From Nigrospora sphaerica (lineage: Eukaryota; Ascomycota; Sordariomycetes; Amphisphaeriales; Apiosporaceae): DNA of 64,000 nt. The first letter of the stretch is position 1, and every line of letters begins with the position of its first letter. Below the pieces are notes generated by a model, which made no database searches, was not told the DNA's origin, and saw only the letters and a list, made by a program, of their open reading frames with translations. Position numbers and translations under genes: made by a program. Of this stretch, positions 1-11,301 are shown piece after piece. The stretch covers positions 2,108,001 to 2,172,000 of the forward strand of contig JAGVVL010000009.1 of NCBI GenBank assembly GCA_018287875.1, written 5' to 3'.

Positions 1-721
1 GTCGGCGATCGCGCCGGGAGGAGCGGGCGAGACGAGGGATGGGGTTCGCTGAGGCTGGGGATGGTGGTGGTGGTGGTGTCGATGGGTTGCGGAGGGGACG
101 AGAGGCCAACGGCCGCCCGGAACAGACGAGATGGATGGGTGGGATGGCGGTGCGGGCAGTGCCGGCGGTGCTGGCTGTGGTTGACAGGATCGGGACAGGA
201 AATAGCGAGTGGACACGGGCCTGACGTTGCAAATTTCGGGTATGATGATGTACCTACGAAGGCAGGTAATGTGGACGGGAAGATTGGTTCACGGCCTTGA
301 CCAGGCGCAGAGAAACGGAGACGGCGAGGGACGGTCTCTTGCCAGTGGGCCGAGGGAGCGGCAGGAGTCGTGGGCAGAATCCGAGAAAGCGAGGGTGGCT
401 CGTGGAGCGAGGTCGCTCGGAAGTGCGCAGGCTGGAGTGGAACAGATTCGCCGTCGAGGCCCGAACCTGAATCATGAAATCTCGTTCGCCCGACGCAATT
501 GGTGGCGGGTGGGCGGTCGAATTGGAGGAGACGGCAGCGGTAGCGGTCGCTGGTAGCGGGAGTGGGTATTCAATGGTTGGAGGGCAGGCCGGGCGGACAG
601 AGGGGGGACTGGATATGCGAGGTTAGGTAGAGAGCTGGGGAGGAGGAGAGGGCCGGTCTTGGTGGGCGAGTGCATGTGGTGGGTGGGTTTGCAGAAACGG
701 AGCGTGGGTGGGCGGGTTTGG

Positions 722-802
722 GCTCGGGCACCCAGGATGGATGGAGGAATGGGTGGGTGGGATGGATGGGGTGGATGGGTATGGGTGCACGATGGATGAA
801 TC
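722..802 (+). repeat. GGATGG/GGGTGG low-complexity tract
   Basis: Irregular tandem units of GGATGG and GGGTGG with four or more closely spaced G-runs on the + strand. It is a degenerate simple repeat that could fold as a G-quadruplex. Confidence 0.6.
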
Positions 803-1053
803 GGTGGCCCAGCGCAGCAACGGACGATGATGTCTCTCACTCACTCAATCACCCAAACAAATAAACACATGGATACCCTCCCTCGCTTTCCCTTCCTTCC
901 CCCCTCTGGCTTGTGTACCTTATTACCCGCCCACTTACTTTCCATCTAAGTATTCGGTGTGCCAGCCCAAAGCCAGCCAGCCCAGTTTGTTGTGCCTGTG
1001 TTGCTCTGATCTCCCGTCCCCTCCCCTGTACTCGACGGGTAACAGGCCGGATG

Positions 1054-1093
1054 GGTGGCTATGGCTATGGCTATGGCTTTGGCTGTGGCTACG
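1054..1093 (+). repeat. TGGCTA hexanucleotide repeat
   Basis: About six imperfect TGGCTA/TGGCTT/TGGCTG units in a row. It looks like a degenerating microsatellite in non-coding DNA. Confidence 0.7.
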
Positions 1094-4000
1094 GCGGCAC
1101 CGCGTCTATCGCCCTAGCAAACCTGAACCCATCCATCCATCTCCGGGCTCGTTCCCCCTCTCCCCCTCACACGCTCACTCCCACGCCCGCCCGTCCGCCC
1201 ACGTCCCTCCTCCACTCCCCGCCCAGCGTCTTGCCGCTCCGGCATCGCGCTCGCGCTGGACCAATGGTGCAATATGGAACCCGCGCGGCACGGCCGGTTT
1301 TTGTTTGGCCGGCGTTCCAGGCCGACGGTACCGAGTACATATATATTGAAAGTAGAGTGTGTAGGTGGTCCGGGACCCGGCCTCATTCGGCACGAACGCA
1401 TTCCTTACTGCCCGTTAGTTACGCCACGAAGCGGCGGCGGATACCAGGTGCTGGCTATCCTGCCTCCAAGCACCCGTCACCATGTACTGGTCCGGCTATG
1501 CTGGGAGCGTCCGGACGCCTGACCACCAATGGCCCTTTTCCCTGTCGATCATCCCCATCCCGCCATCTCTAGATCTGCGTAGCCGTCCGGAGCTGATCTT
1601 GCGGTCGAGGCCCTGCGTACGTTGCATCTGATCCCCCTACTGTATTTGAAGTGCACGCCACCTACCTGTCCCTATGCTTCTTTTTTCCTCTGCCTCCCTC
1701 TCCCCACTCCCTCTATTCCCTACCATATTTCGTCCGGATATGCCAAGTACATATTCATGCCTCGACCGTAGCTGCTGACATGTTTTATTCGTACCCGCTA
1801 CCTAAACAGCACGATTGCCTCCAACGCGGTACCGACGACTAATACTACGCGAAACCCAAAGGCGTGCAGTCGCCGGTGCTTGCGCAATGTACATGTGCTA
1901 AATCTTAAAATCCGGTCCCACGCTCACGGCGGACCAGGGCTAAAGTAGGTTGCATCGACTTATTACCGTAATCTTACACCAGACGTCTTTTTCGCAAACT
2001 ACTGTGTTTGGGCGAATGGGCGAAGCAAAGGCATTTTCCGTCGGCGGTAGTGCTGTATGGCCAGCACGCGAGCCATGGAGGGGGGGGGAGGGATAAATAA
2101 GAGAGCACACCACAATTACGTCTTGTCCATGCGCTGCGACGAGTCATTCTGCGGCGGCCCGAAGGCACAGCCAGTCATGCGGCGCGGCAGTGTGCAAGCT
2201 CCCTACCTATCCGGCAGTGAGGCGGGGTCCATAGCATGATGCATGCATATTGCATGTAAGATGGGTATATATCAGGGTTGCCGGGAAGGTAGCTGAGGAG
2301 AGTGACTGTCCTATGGCGAGGTTGCTGATGTTGCTTTTCTCCCATTGCTTCTTCGCCTCCTTCTCTTTTAGATTTCCTCTTCTTTTCCTTTTTTCCTCCT
2401 TTGCCAGCAGGGCTTCTCGCCTGGCGATAAACTACTCGCATGACGTTGACAATGGCCGTGTGGGGTTGCCCTTAATTATATGCCCGTTTGCTCATTAATC
2501 TAGTAGGCGAAAGGCTTCATAAAAGAAGGGGGGTTAAAGAAGCACCGCCGCATCGGCGTAACGGACGGTCCAATAACATCATCTATGGGGTGGCTGTCTC
2601 TACGAGGTTGCACGTATGGTCTTCCGTCATCCGAATAGGGCTGGCTGGCTGGCTGGCTGACGGGCTGCGAATTGGTACACCTTCACTTGCCGACGCTGGG
2701 CCGGCGGTCCGAGGCCACGAAACCCGACATCGGCTGTCGTCAGTACGTCACGTTTTGACTTGCATCCCTTTGGTGCCAAAAATCCAATGCTGAACTTTGG
2801 AAGATTGGCGATTAGGTACTCCCTGCGGCTGTGTACTATTGATTTGCTCAACCAACTATAACGGGACCATTCTGTTATGGTCCCGGCAGTCAACTTACAC
2901 CTCAGCCACCTTGGCCACCTCAGCTCACTGCTATCCCTTACGAGCTGCGAAGGTCTACACATAACTTGTCGGCCTCGCCGGCTGATCTACAAACTATAAT
3001 GCTTTTGACAGGGAAGCTTGAAGCCTGGGCGGCCAACTCTTTGGTGATATTCTCCCTCTCCTGCACCCCTCCCTCCTCTCGCCCCTCCTAATTCTCTCCC
3101 TTCCTCTCCCCCCCTCATCTCTTCCTCTCCCCGGCCACTTGCTTAGTTCGTGCCCTGGATTCCAACGATAAGGGTCCGCCTCCGCGCTCTGCGTCGTTCT
3201 CGGATTTACGCCACGGCGCCAGCGGGCTATAGAAACGGATAACCCCCAAGCTTGGAGTGTGTCTTGCTTGACCCCGCGCGCATGCCATCGTCATACCGAT
3301 GGGTTCCTCGCTGGGGACAGCATCGCGATTGAAGCAGGGAAACCTCGTACGCCGGCTCTCAGCGCGCATTCGATCCGCAGTATGCTTCATCACTCCCGCC
3401 GTGGTATCTTCTCCGCCGAACCGCAATGATGGCGTCGCCAGAGTGGTCGGCGGTGGATGGCTGCTGGTTGCCGCCGAGAGTGGTGCGCCGATGGCCTCTC
3501 TCTGGCCCAGATGCACGTACCCATCATATCCAGTTGCCGCGCTCATCCCACCTACCTTGCGGGTGCTTGCGAGCATCGCCAGTCTTGAATCGACCGGGTT
3601 GTCTAGAAATTCGCAAGCGTAGCCATTCCTACGTGCTGCATGTGCTAGCGGGTATCGGCCATTCGTCAGGTAGTAGACGAGAGGGCTTAATCAAAACGAG
3701 GCCTCGGTGTGCCCGTGAAAGGTGCCGCGACTTATCCGCTCCTCGGCACGCATCCGCGTTGGTCATGGGGGGAGGATAGTAAGTCAACCAGAGACTGGAG
3801 TCAGCTCAAACTCCCTGCATGGGCGGCCAGCTTATGCGAACGCATGCAGATAAATGACATCGAGGAGGAAGGGATTTCGGCGGACGGAAGGTGGGCAGAC
3901 AGGTACCATAGTCGCATGTTACGAGGGTAAGAGATATGTTACGAAGTACGGATGAAGCGACGAATTCGTAAGACATCCCATCGGCCACGGTGGATGTTCG

Positions 4001-6973
4001 CCCGACAAGGCGAGCAACGAGGGGGGAAATGGGATGTCCTCCCATACCTGCCTTGAATGCCGACCTGCCTTAAGAAGTATGGAAGTACCTTACTGACAGT
4101 TTGTATCCATACTACTTGCGGTGCAACGGTCGCTACTGCCGCCCCTACTCCGCATCTCTTCTCTTCGTTTGACCCGTCCATCGCCCATCAATCTCGTTCG
4201 TTTAATGGAGGATCAGCGTGCCCAGATACTGCCCAGAAGCTTGACCACGGCATGGAAAACAAGGACCCTTCGGCGCGGGCCTCCGCAGCGACGCTTTGGG
4301 AAGGTAAACACGACCGCCACCGTGTCAGCGAGGCCGTGAATCTCCTCAAATTTCGGCTGGTGCCAGCCCTGTCGGCGTGTACATAGCATAGACGGTTCTG
4401 TCATCCCTACAGGACACCCGTGGAACAGGTATAGACCGGGGCTCTCTCGTACCAAGGGCCACACGGGGTTTTGAAACGGGGAGGACACAGCTCAGATGCC
4501 GCCGCTGCGGCCTCGCGTGTTTCAACCGGGTCCAAAAAGGCCCCCCTGCTGCGGCTCGCGCGCCAATCAGCGTGCCGGACCGATTCGAAACGTCGCCCCT
4601 TTCGGCCGTTATGTCCCCTGTCATCCCTTCTCTACCTCTCCTTCGGTGTGCGTCTCTGTGTGTCTCTCTCTTTCTCGTTTCCTGCCCTGCTACGACATTG
4701 GCTGCCAACCCGCCGGCCTACCAGCCGGCTCAGCACAATATAGCGTGATCGGGTTGCAGCGCTGTCGTAGGCACGCTGTTTCCGGTGTGTGGATCCCCGG
4801 AGATACGGTCACCATGCGCCCCAGATTCAGCAGGAGCGCCCGCCCAACACCATGCTCATGAGGCTGCATGGCCGCATGGCACGGTCTACACACGCCTGCC
4901 GTAGCGCGACGCAAGCAGACGGGCATGCATCGTAACTGCAGGCGCAAGGGCGGCCGTGTGGACGATTGTGCCGACGGGGGGCCTGTGAGGAGTGGCCGAA
5001 GAGCCTCCTTCTCCCGACGGGTCCTTCGAGCGGGCAACCGTTTCGGGCCCCATAGCTACTTGCCTATTCTGAACCGGCCTCGTCAGCAAGCAGCGCCAAG
5101 CAGCATGCGAGATGCAAGATCCCAGGCTCGCCGAGAACCTGGGGGCGCCCCTCTCCCGACTGGTCAAACGCCTCGGTGCTCACAACGGTCGCGGCCCGCT
5201 CGCAAGCGTGCAAGGCAATGCCAGGCAATACCAGGTATCGCCGGCTGGTCAAATACTACTACCACATCCGACCACATACCTCAGTAACCAGCATCACCGG
5301 CCGATGACGACCACCGCGGCGGCGTTGTTAGTAAGTAGGTAGGTTGTAGCAGCGTGTCATCGCCGGGGCGCCTCTCATCCCTTTCGGGTCGTCCGGCCTC
5401 GCAATGGACTGGTTCGGCAGCACTGGCACGGATGGCGTGGGTTGGGAGTCAGTCTCGTGGTCAGGCGTGATTGGGTCGGCCCCCCTTGGATTTCGAATTA
5501 CGGCGTCGTACCGGCCTGCAAGGCAGAGTGGCGAGCTTTCCATGGTAATGTCCCGGCCAACCTCGCTACCTCTCCTGCCATGCCGGACAGGCCACTGCGT
5601 AAACGGTGCACCGAGAGCCGGCCCAGACCACTCAGCGGGTGGGCATCCCCACCGACCGAAGGATAGCTGCATTTTACCGGCAGCCGATGCGGCCTGGCCC
5701 CCCGTCTTACGAGCCATGGGGCTCTGCGCAGACATTGTCCCTAGTCGAAGGTGCAGTGGTGGGTAAGGAAAGCAGCAAGACGGGCGCCTGCGCGCAACCG
5801 TGGCACCTCGAGAGCGCGTGCCAATGGCTTGGGCAGCTGGGCGACAAAGCCGGGCCTTCGAGTGGCCGAGGTCCTTCATCTCCCGCATGAATGAGCAACA
5901 GCCAGACGCGGAAGCAGGCCGCCGGTGCGTGAACGGCGACAACGCCCGCGATGTCACTCTCAACGGCGATGCCCCACCGACGGCCCAGATTTGAGGCTCA
6001 AAACGCGAGCGGCGAAGAAGGGGGCCAATCTCACGACCCCGGCTCGGCTAATACCAGACGGGCCATAGGATCTGCCCCGAGCTCGTAAGTCTGCTACTCG
6101 GCAGCCAGCGAGCGTCGTCCAGACCCTCTTGGCCTGTCGCACGTCGGCGTCTGGGATTGAACAGCTGCAGTGGATCGACGCGGTGCTCAAGGAGGCGCCC
6201 GTTTGACTTGGCGCCCCGAGACTGGGATGGCTTAGGGCTTGGCGCGCTTCCCTGCCCACCCAGTCAAGCTGCCTCGCAGAAGGGACCTGCAGCCGCCGCG
6301 GCGACGGCCCACGACAAAGCCCAGCCGCTCAGATCCACTTCATGCTTCACCCCGGCCGTGATGCCACTCAGTCCGCCAGCCTGCCAGGGCCCGCGACTGC
6401 GCGGCCATTAGATCAGGACCCCGGACGAGGTAACGGACGACCTCCCTCCCTGATGAGGTAGCCCTGGCGGCTCATGATGGGGACGGACGCTGCACACGCG
6501 CCACGCACCCCCCCGGCTCGCCCCCGGCCGGCCAGCTGACCCCAATAGCTTCATAAAGCTGCCGTTATACCGGTTCTTTGTTCTTCTTTTCTCCCATTCC
6601 GCCCTCGTCCCTCGTCAGAAGCATTCTATTCTTTTTTTGTTCGGTGGAACTGATTCTGGAAGTCGTCGGTGTATTGTTCAGCTAGCTTGACAATATCTGT
6701 TTCGCATCACTCTCTCCGGTTTCCCTGTTCGCCGTTTCTTGTTTACTTCTTCCCGCCGGTCCTTTCGCCCTTCACCCCCCGGGTTTTCGACTTTCTAATC
6801 GACCTCGCCTGGAGCCGGATTGCTACAACAGAAGAATCTCTTCTTCCCTCGATTAACCTGGTCAACTCTCCTTCGGACCCGGCCTTTCTCTAACCTCCTT
6901 CCAACTCCTTTTCGGCTTGTCTGGTACAGCGAAAGATACAACGCTCCCTCGGTATTCCTACACTTTTTTCACA

Positions 6974-8352
6974 ATGGCTTCTCGATTCACCACCGCCGTC
7001 ACTGCCCTGCTCGCCGCAGCGGCCACCCTCACCCAGGGATCGCCCATCGCGGCCCGCCAGACCGCGCCCAACGGCATGGCCCTGGCCAACCCCGATGCCG
7101 TCGACGTCATCCCCAACTCGTACGTCGTCGTCTACAAGAAGGGCGTCGACCAGGAGAAGGTCCAGGCCCACCAGCTGTCCGTCATGACGGCCCTGAAGAA
7201 GCGCAACCTCAACAAGCGCGACTTCAACGGCCACCTGCTCTCGACCGAGGTCAAGCAGTTCTCCATGGGCTCCTGGAACGCCATGGCCTTCGAGGCCGAC
7301 GACTTCATGGTCCAGGACATCGGCTCCGCCGAGGAGGTCGACTACGTCGAGGCCAACGTCCGCGTCAAGGCCTTTGCCCTGCAGCAGCAGATGAACGCCC
7401 CCACCGGCCTCGTCCGCCTGTCCCACGCCAAGGTGGCCACGGCCGGCAACGCCTCGTCCCAGGGCTACGTTTTCGACACCCAGGCCGGTGAGGGCATCAC
7501 CGCCTACGTTGTCGACACGGGTGTCAAGGCCTCGCACTCCGAGTTCCAGGGCCGCGCCACGCTGGCTGCCAACTTTGTCAACAACGTCGACGACGACGAG
7601 AACGGCCACGGTAGCCACGTTTGCGGCACCATCGGCGGCGCCACCTTTGGTGTCGCCAAGAAGGCCACCCTCATCGGTGTCAAGGTCCTCGACGCCCAGG
7701 GCGGCGGCTCCAACGCCGGTGTCCTGCAGGGTCTCCAGTTCGTCGCCGACGACGCCGCCAAGAAGAACCTGAAGGGCAAGGCCGTCATGAACATGTCGCT
7801 GGGTGGTTCCAAGTCGCGCGCCATCAACGCCGCCGTCGCCCAGATCGCCGCCGCCGGTGTCGTGCCCATCGTCGCCGCCGGTAACGAGAACCAGGATTCC
7901 GCCAACGTCAGCCCCGCCTCGGCTCCCGAGGCCATCACCGTCGGCGCCATCGACCAGACCACCGACGCCAAGGCCAGCTTCAGCAACTTCGGCCCCGACG
8001 TCGATGTCTTCGGCCCCGGTGTCAAGGTCGACAGCGTTGGCATCAAGTCCGACACCGACACCGCCAGCCTGTCGGGTACCTCCATGGGTAAGTTCCCCCC
8101 TCCCGCTCCTCCCTCGTCCGCATAGCCCGCCCCTCCCCTCTCGCCAGACCGTGTAAAAAACTGACCTTTTCTTCTCATACAGCCTCTCCCCACATTGCCG
8201 GTCTTGCCGCCTACCTCATGGGCGTCGAGGGCATCAACACGGTCCAGGGCGTCAAGGACCGCATCCTCGAGCTCGCCGGCACCACTGGCGCTCAGGTGCT
8301 GAAGAACACGCGCGGCACCACCAATGCCATTGCCAACAACGGCAACCTGTGA
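6974..8352 (+). CDS. secreted subtilisin-like serine protease (proteinase K family, S8)
   Basis: Extracellular endopeptidase of 427 aa. Exons 6974-8087 and 8183-8352; the intron (GTAAGT...CAG) falls inside the codon after the GTSM of the active-site motif. The start is MASRFTT, which gives a clean signal peptide (Ala-rich, about residues 1-21); an upstream in-frame ATG at 6917 would bury it. An I9-type inhibitor propeptide follows, and by analogy with proteinase K the mature enzyme begins near Ala135 (ALQQQ). Catalytic residues visible: Asp181 (VVDTGV), His212 (NGHGSHVCG), oxyanion Asn304 (AAGNEN) and Ser370 (GTSMASPH), with the Cys next to the His typical of the proteinase K subfamily. Length and order are normal for the family of fungal alkaline or cuticle-degrading proteases. 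Family assignment is firm; a role in nutrition or host attack is inference. Confidence 0.96.
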
Positions 8353-9833
8353 GACCTTTCCATAGTAGCCGCGTTGCGCACATAACACCTGGGTCCCGTG
8401 TGTTTTTCCGTTCCCGCCAAGGGCCCCTTCCTCCTCCTCTTCCCCCCGGTGAAAGCCCCCGCTGTCCGTGTGGCGCTTGCTGGTTGAATTTATCCCACGC
8501 GTATCACAAAAGCAACGGAAATTCTTTTATATCATCAACGGTACATATCAATCGACAGCGGGATTTTATCTTGGGAAGCGATGCGTGCTAGTGCGCTCTT
8601 TGCCGTCTGGTTCCCGCCACCGGGGTTTTTGGGGGGGAGCATGAGCGTCTTTCTGGGTCGCGAGGAAGGCCATCATCTGCCGAGACGATCAAGAAGACCG
8701 CGACGTCGCCGCTTGCGACGTGCCGAATGACCGATCTGTCTATAAAAATATCTAGACATAATACCAAGCACATCAAAACGAAACCAGTAGCTAAAAATAC
8801 CCTCGTGACAGCTGCCCCTCCCATGTGTCAGATGCGGCAAGGGGTGTCTCTGGGGAAATGCATTGCGGACCGTGATGGCGCGGATCGACACGGGCCAGGT
8901 ACCTCCTGGTATACACCAGCGTCGGGGCTTAGAGGCCGGCGAGGCGGAAGAGCCCAGAACCGGGCAGCCAAGCCAGCCCCCCAAGGAGTGCATGTTGGAA
9001 TTTAACGGTGAACGCACAAGCAGCATGAGACACGCAAAGTCGGGGCAGCGGCAGAGCGACAGCACTTGGTAGCGCCACGAGACAGGCAAAAATACAACTC
9101 GCGTCCAACTGCCAAGCCGACAGAAGGGCCTTCCCCGCTACCTGGAAACGCAGTGTCGAGCGTGTGTCGAACGAGACCCACCCCTTTGTTCGGCGCCTCG
9201 CACTCTGCGGGCTGTTGCGCTTCGGGGACGTCTTGTGCATTGGATGCCGGTTTCACTTCAGTCGTGCTACACAACGCGATCAGTCCTCGTGGGGTTTACG
9301 GCGCATGGACGTGGCACACGACATCTGTTCGCGATCCACGATCATGCGGCCCTTGGCGACAGAAAAGACCAAGGGCACATAACGCGTGCCTACGGCCTCT
9401 TGAGGTCGGTACTCCTCGCGATGGTGTTTGCTATCAGCACTTCTCGGCACAACCGCAGTCATTGGTAAGGACCGAATTGTAATTTGACATCCGTGCTAGG
9501 ACTCGGGCCTCGTGGCTGCACTTGCTCGCCTTCTGGGTTCGCCCCGCCACGAGGTTAATCATGGGGCAACATAGTTTCAAGCGTGCAACGTAACAGCTGG
9601 ACAAGTACAAATGTAATAAGGGCAGTCTGCAGGCCACGAGGCACAATTGCAGACTCCACTTGTAGGTGTATTAGGATCGTGATAGTGTAGTCTCCGGAGG
9701 GTGAAGAAGGATCCGGTTGCATCATTAAAGCAGTCGTAAAATCGCCACGTCGTAAGAGACCGCACTTGGGTCCCCGGGGGGCATCATGCGCAAGAAAAAC
9801 CCAACACGCCGAAAGGGTGGCTTTCGGGGTGGT
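8353..9833. other. intergenic between convergent subtilase and ERG9
   Basis: Holds the 3' ends of two convergent genes. I see no confident gene. A cysteine-rich minus-strand reading between about 9437 and 9765 could be two exons of a small protein, but no start or signal peptide is visible, so it is reported only as a finding. Confidence 0.5.
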
Positions 9834-11301
9834 TTATAACTCGTCGTGGGCGCCTGTTACCGCAGGCGTTACAATCGACTTCACGGTTTCCTGGACTTCC
9901 GGAGACAGCATCTTGTCGAACCGTGCGCCGAAGAAATAGGCGACACCGACCTGGCGATTCACGTTAGCCAATTGAAGCGAAATACGCACAGGCAGCGGGC
10001 GGAAGAGAACTCACCATCAGGCCTCCCGTCATCAGCAGCACCAGGACCACGGCAAGTACCAGGATCATCTGCTCGCCAAACTCGCCACTGTCTTCCGAGC
10101 GCTTGGTCTGGGCCGCCAGGGCGGCTGCCTTCTTGGGATCCTGCGTGGGGAACAAGGTTTCGATAAACTGTTCGATCTGGGCGCACGCTGTGCTGATCTC
10201 GAGAAAGTGGGGATCCCTCGGGTCGTTCTTCTTCGCTATCCTCCTTGCGTAGCGACGGAACACACCGCAGACGACGCGTAGGTTGGCCGTCGAGTCGAGC
10301 ATGAGCTGGCAGGCGTCGCCCTTGGTGAGCTTGATGTGGCTATCAAAAATGGCGGGGTTCTGGAAGACGAGTTCCAGCGTGGCGATGGCCATGGACTGGG
10401 GAATGGCGACGAAGTTGAAAACGCTCTGTTCCCGAATGCCGGCCATGTAGAACAAGCACTCCTGGGCATGTTTCAGCGCGTTGAGCACCATTTCGGAGCT
10501 GCACTGCAGGGCCTTGGTGCGGTTCTTGGGGTCGAACATGTCGTCCCAATTATCGACATACTTGCTCCAAATTTCTTTGGGCCAGAAACGTCGCTTGTCC
10601 AGGAAGTCCTCGTGCACGTCTCGGATGATGTTTGTTTTCTGCAGGAACTGACCCATGCTCTCGGTAAGCTCGGGGCGTTCAAGCAGGGCGGGATTGGCCC
10701 AGTCACCCGCGACGAACAGCCGCGTCAGGCCCTCGCCAACAAGACCGGCGACGTAGTGACAGTATTCTTCGTACTGCGCTACGGTCTTCACACCCTCCTG
10801 GTGTTCGGCACTCAGCGCGTAGTCGGCCATGCCGCCACCCATCTTCTTGGTAATATCTTCGATGATCTCCAAGTAGTTGCTCTTGAGCTTCTTCAACTCG
10901 ACAATGACATCGTCGAAGTGGACGAGCAGCTCCCGGTCCTTCTCATCCGGGCCGTTGTCCTTGAACGTCCACCCATCGATCTGCATCAGCTTGTAAAAGT
11001 CGCGGAGCAGCGGCTCCTTCGTGTCGGCTGAGATGGTCATGTCGTCCTCGATCGTGTCCAGGCCGCGCAGCACCAAGTAGAAAAGCGCAATGGGGACGAG
11101 CATGTCGGGGTTGAGCTCCTGGATGACGGTCGCAAAACTGCGACTCGTCTTCTCCAGGAAGTAGAAGCATGACTTGAGCTCCTTGGACTCCTTGGAGGGG
11201 TCGCGGGTGTGGACGGGGTCGTGCCATACCTTCCACTGGATCATGGAACGAAGCTGGACCGGGTGGAAGGCATAGTAGAGGATGCTCTTGATGGACGGCA
11301 T
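9834..11301 (-). CDS. ERG9: squalene synthase (farnesyl-diphosphate farnesyltransferase)
   Basis: Condenses two farnesyl diphosphates to presqualene diphosphate and reduces it to squalene with NADPH, the first committed step to ergosterol, on the ER membrane. 467 aa; exons on the minus strand 11301-10015 and 9950-9834, with a 64-nt GTGAGT...CAG intron near the 3' end. The family blocks are present: N-terminal [15 protein letters not shown], the first Asp-rich motif DTIEDD (82-87), the [17 protein letters not shown] segment, and the second Asp-rich motif in [12 protein letters not shown]-terminal hydrophobic anchor ([20 protein letters not shown]) spans the exon junction and is followed by a short tail ending AHDEL. 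Without removing the intron the frame ends early in a non-family tail. It is divergent from the UDP-rhamnose-type gene across 2.7 kb. Confidence 0.97.

Larger units (their letters stand above)
1..6973. other. gene-poor region upstream of the subtilase
   Basis: I see no convincing gene in these 7 kb. Open frames here are short or have arginine/proline-heavy composition expected of random GC-rich DNA, and none shows a domain, a signal peptide followed by good coding sequence, or splice-compatible exons. The first 850 bases are G-rich on the + strand with GGATGG/GGGTGG runs; 880-1700 is C/T-rich. The last 400 bases (about 6560-6970) are a T/C-rich tract ending in CACAATGG, a good fungal start context, and probably form the promoter and 5' UTR of the subtilase. 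A short non-conserved gene or a non-coding RNA could have been missed. Confidence 0.5.

Noticed and set aside
5328..5963. 211-codon minus-strand open frame
   Set aside because: Arg/Pro/Ser-heavy composition, no domain or signal peptide, and comparable frames exist on the other strand; expected by chance in GC-rich DNA.
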